Shown here: one piece after another, positions 63,571 through 64,000 of the stretch | Layout: each line of letters begins with the position of its first letter | Numbering within the stretch: the stretch's first letter is position 1 | NCBI RefSeq assembly: GCF_000682735.1 | Contig: NZ_AWFD01000023.1 | Location: forward strand, 186,001 to 250,000 | DNA from: Hyphomonas sp. CY54-11-8 | GTDB lineage: Bacteria > Pseudomonadota > Alphaproteobacteria > Caulobacterales > Hyphomonadaceae | Direction: 5' to 3' | DNA: 64,000 bases | Notes under the pieces: generated by a model | Database searches by the model: none | What the model saw: the letters and a program-made list of their open reading frames with translations, nothing else | What the model was told of the DNA's origin: nothing | Position numbers and translations under genes: made by a program

Positions 63571-64000
63571 TCATTCCGGAGAGGGGCGTCCGTTCGCCAA
63601 TACTTCGCGTTTGCCGGCGTGGTTCGGCGCGGAAATGATGCCCTCTTCCTCCAGCCGGTCGATGACGCCCGCCGCCTTGTTGTAACCGATCTTCAAGCGG
63701 CGCTGCAGGTAAGACGTCGAGGCGCGCTGGTCGCGCACAACAATGGCGATGGCCTGCGAGAAGAGATCGTCTTCTTCGTCGCCGGTTGAAGTGCCGAGCA
63801 TCGCATCCATCACGGCCGAACCGGTGGAGCCATCATCCGGCGCTTCCAGGATATCCATCACATAGTCCGGCTCGCCCTGCTCACGCAGCCAGTCGGTGAC
63901 CGCGCCGACGTCTTCATCGGAAACGAACGGGCCATGCAGGCGCGTCGATTTATGGCCCGGTGCCTGGTAGAGCAGGTCGCCCATGCCGAGCAGCTGTTCA
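63571..64000 (-). CDS. ftsK: DNA translocase FtsK, C-terminal end (partial)
   Basis: The frame is open to the window edge and reads EQLLGMGDLLYQAPGHKSTRLHGPFVSDEDV, the end of the FtsK RecA-like motor. It continues into the gamma winged helix (DDLFSQAIAIVVRDQRASTSYLQRRLKIGYNKAAGVIDRLEEEGII) that reads KOPS and activates XerD. About 143 C-terminal residues are visible. The FtsK partner recombinase gene xerD is 19 kb to the left. The N-terminal membrane domain is outside the window. Confidence 0.95.
   Translation of the reverse strand, partial: EQLLGMGDLLYQAPGHKSTRLHGPFVSDEDVGAVTDWLREQGEPDYVMDILEAPDDGSTGSAVMDAMLGTSTGDEEDDLFSQAIAIVVRDQRASTSYLQRRLKIGYNKAAGVIDRLEEEGIISAPNHAGKREVLANGRPSPE

Noticed and set aside
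1..64000. CRISPR arrays, tRNA or rRNA genes, insertion sequences
   Set aside because: No regularly spaced direct repeats of CRISPR size, no cloverleaf-like segments, no transposase frames with terminal inverted repeats were seen on reading.

Overview
The window is one contiguous stretch of a GC-rich alphaproteobacterial chromosome, about 90% coding, with genes packed on both strands and many 1-20 bp gaps or ATGA overlaps. The gene set points to the Caulobacterales/Hyphomonadaceae-Rhodobacterales side of the class: a RegB/RegA (ActS/ActR) redox two-component system beside a SCO1-type copper chaperone, PhaR/PhaB polyhydroxyalkanoate (PHA) genes with a 3-hydroxybutyrate dehydrogenase, aroK-aroB next to a CorC-type transporter and BolA, a TonB-dependent receptor, and many lipoproteins. 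That placement is inference from gene content; no rRNA or other taxonomic marker lies in the window. Both ends cut a gene: a PQQ dehydrogenase at the left and ftsK at the right.

Layout. 0-4.9 kb: PQQ dehydrogenase, a DUF350/serine protease/pyrF operon, bdhA and SCO1. 5-7 kb: regB-regA. 7-13.6 kb: an exported M20 amidohydrolase divergent from a TonB receptor, then an ArnT-like transferase divergent from a DPM-like GT2. 13.9-15.9 kb: a small membrane protein, phaR and divergent phaB. 16-21.7 kb: acyl/lipid metabolism (MDR reductase, acyl-CoA ligase, alpha/beta hydrolase, SCP2 protein, acyl-CoA carboxyltransferase). 21.7-24.2 kb: a Tat-exported HisC-like aminotransferase and a DUF4349 lipoprotein. 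24.2-31.3 kb: gltD-gltB divergent from uppP. 31.3-38.3 kb: an atypical SDR, glpD, a J-domain protein divergent from bolA, a CorC-type protein and aroK-aroB. 38.4-49.1 kb: exported proteins of unknown function, a DUF3604 lipoprotein, an MFS transporter, xerD, a PMP3-type mini-protein, a malyl-CoA lyase-like enzyme and an EAL protein. 49.3-60.6 kb: a histidine locus (hisB...hisH-hisA...hisF...hisE) broken up by unrelated genes. 60.6-64 kb: GNAT, DUF6065, a trans-editing prolyl-tRNA deacylase homologue, an aldo/keto reductase and the end of ftsK.

How the genes fit together: bdhA, phaR and phaB make a PHA storage/turnover theme next to acyl-CoA metabolism; gltBD supplies glutamate; aroKB, hisBHAFE and pyrF are core biosynthesis; RegBA plus SCO1 tie respiration to redox state. 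No complete mobile element, prophage, CRISPR array or tRNA was found.

The most unusual signals are small. Four back-to-back 11-bp repeats lie between a diguanylate cyclase and hisF. A decayed 68-bp copy of an internal piece of hisA sits about 1 kb downstream of hisA. A cluster of TTGATAT half-sites lies between gltD and uppP. Two abutting dyads precede a 49-codon ORF downstream of a divergent FtsH paralogue that sits inside the his locus. A PLP aminotransferase carries a Tat lipoprotein signal. Nothing here amounts to a clearly new defence or mobile system.
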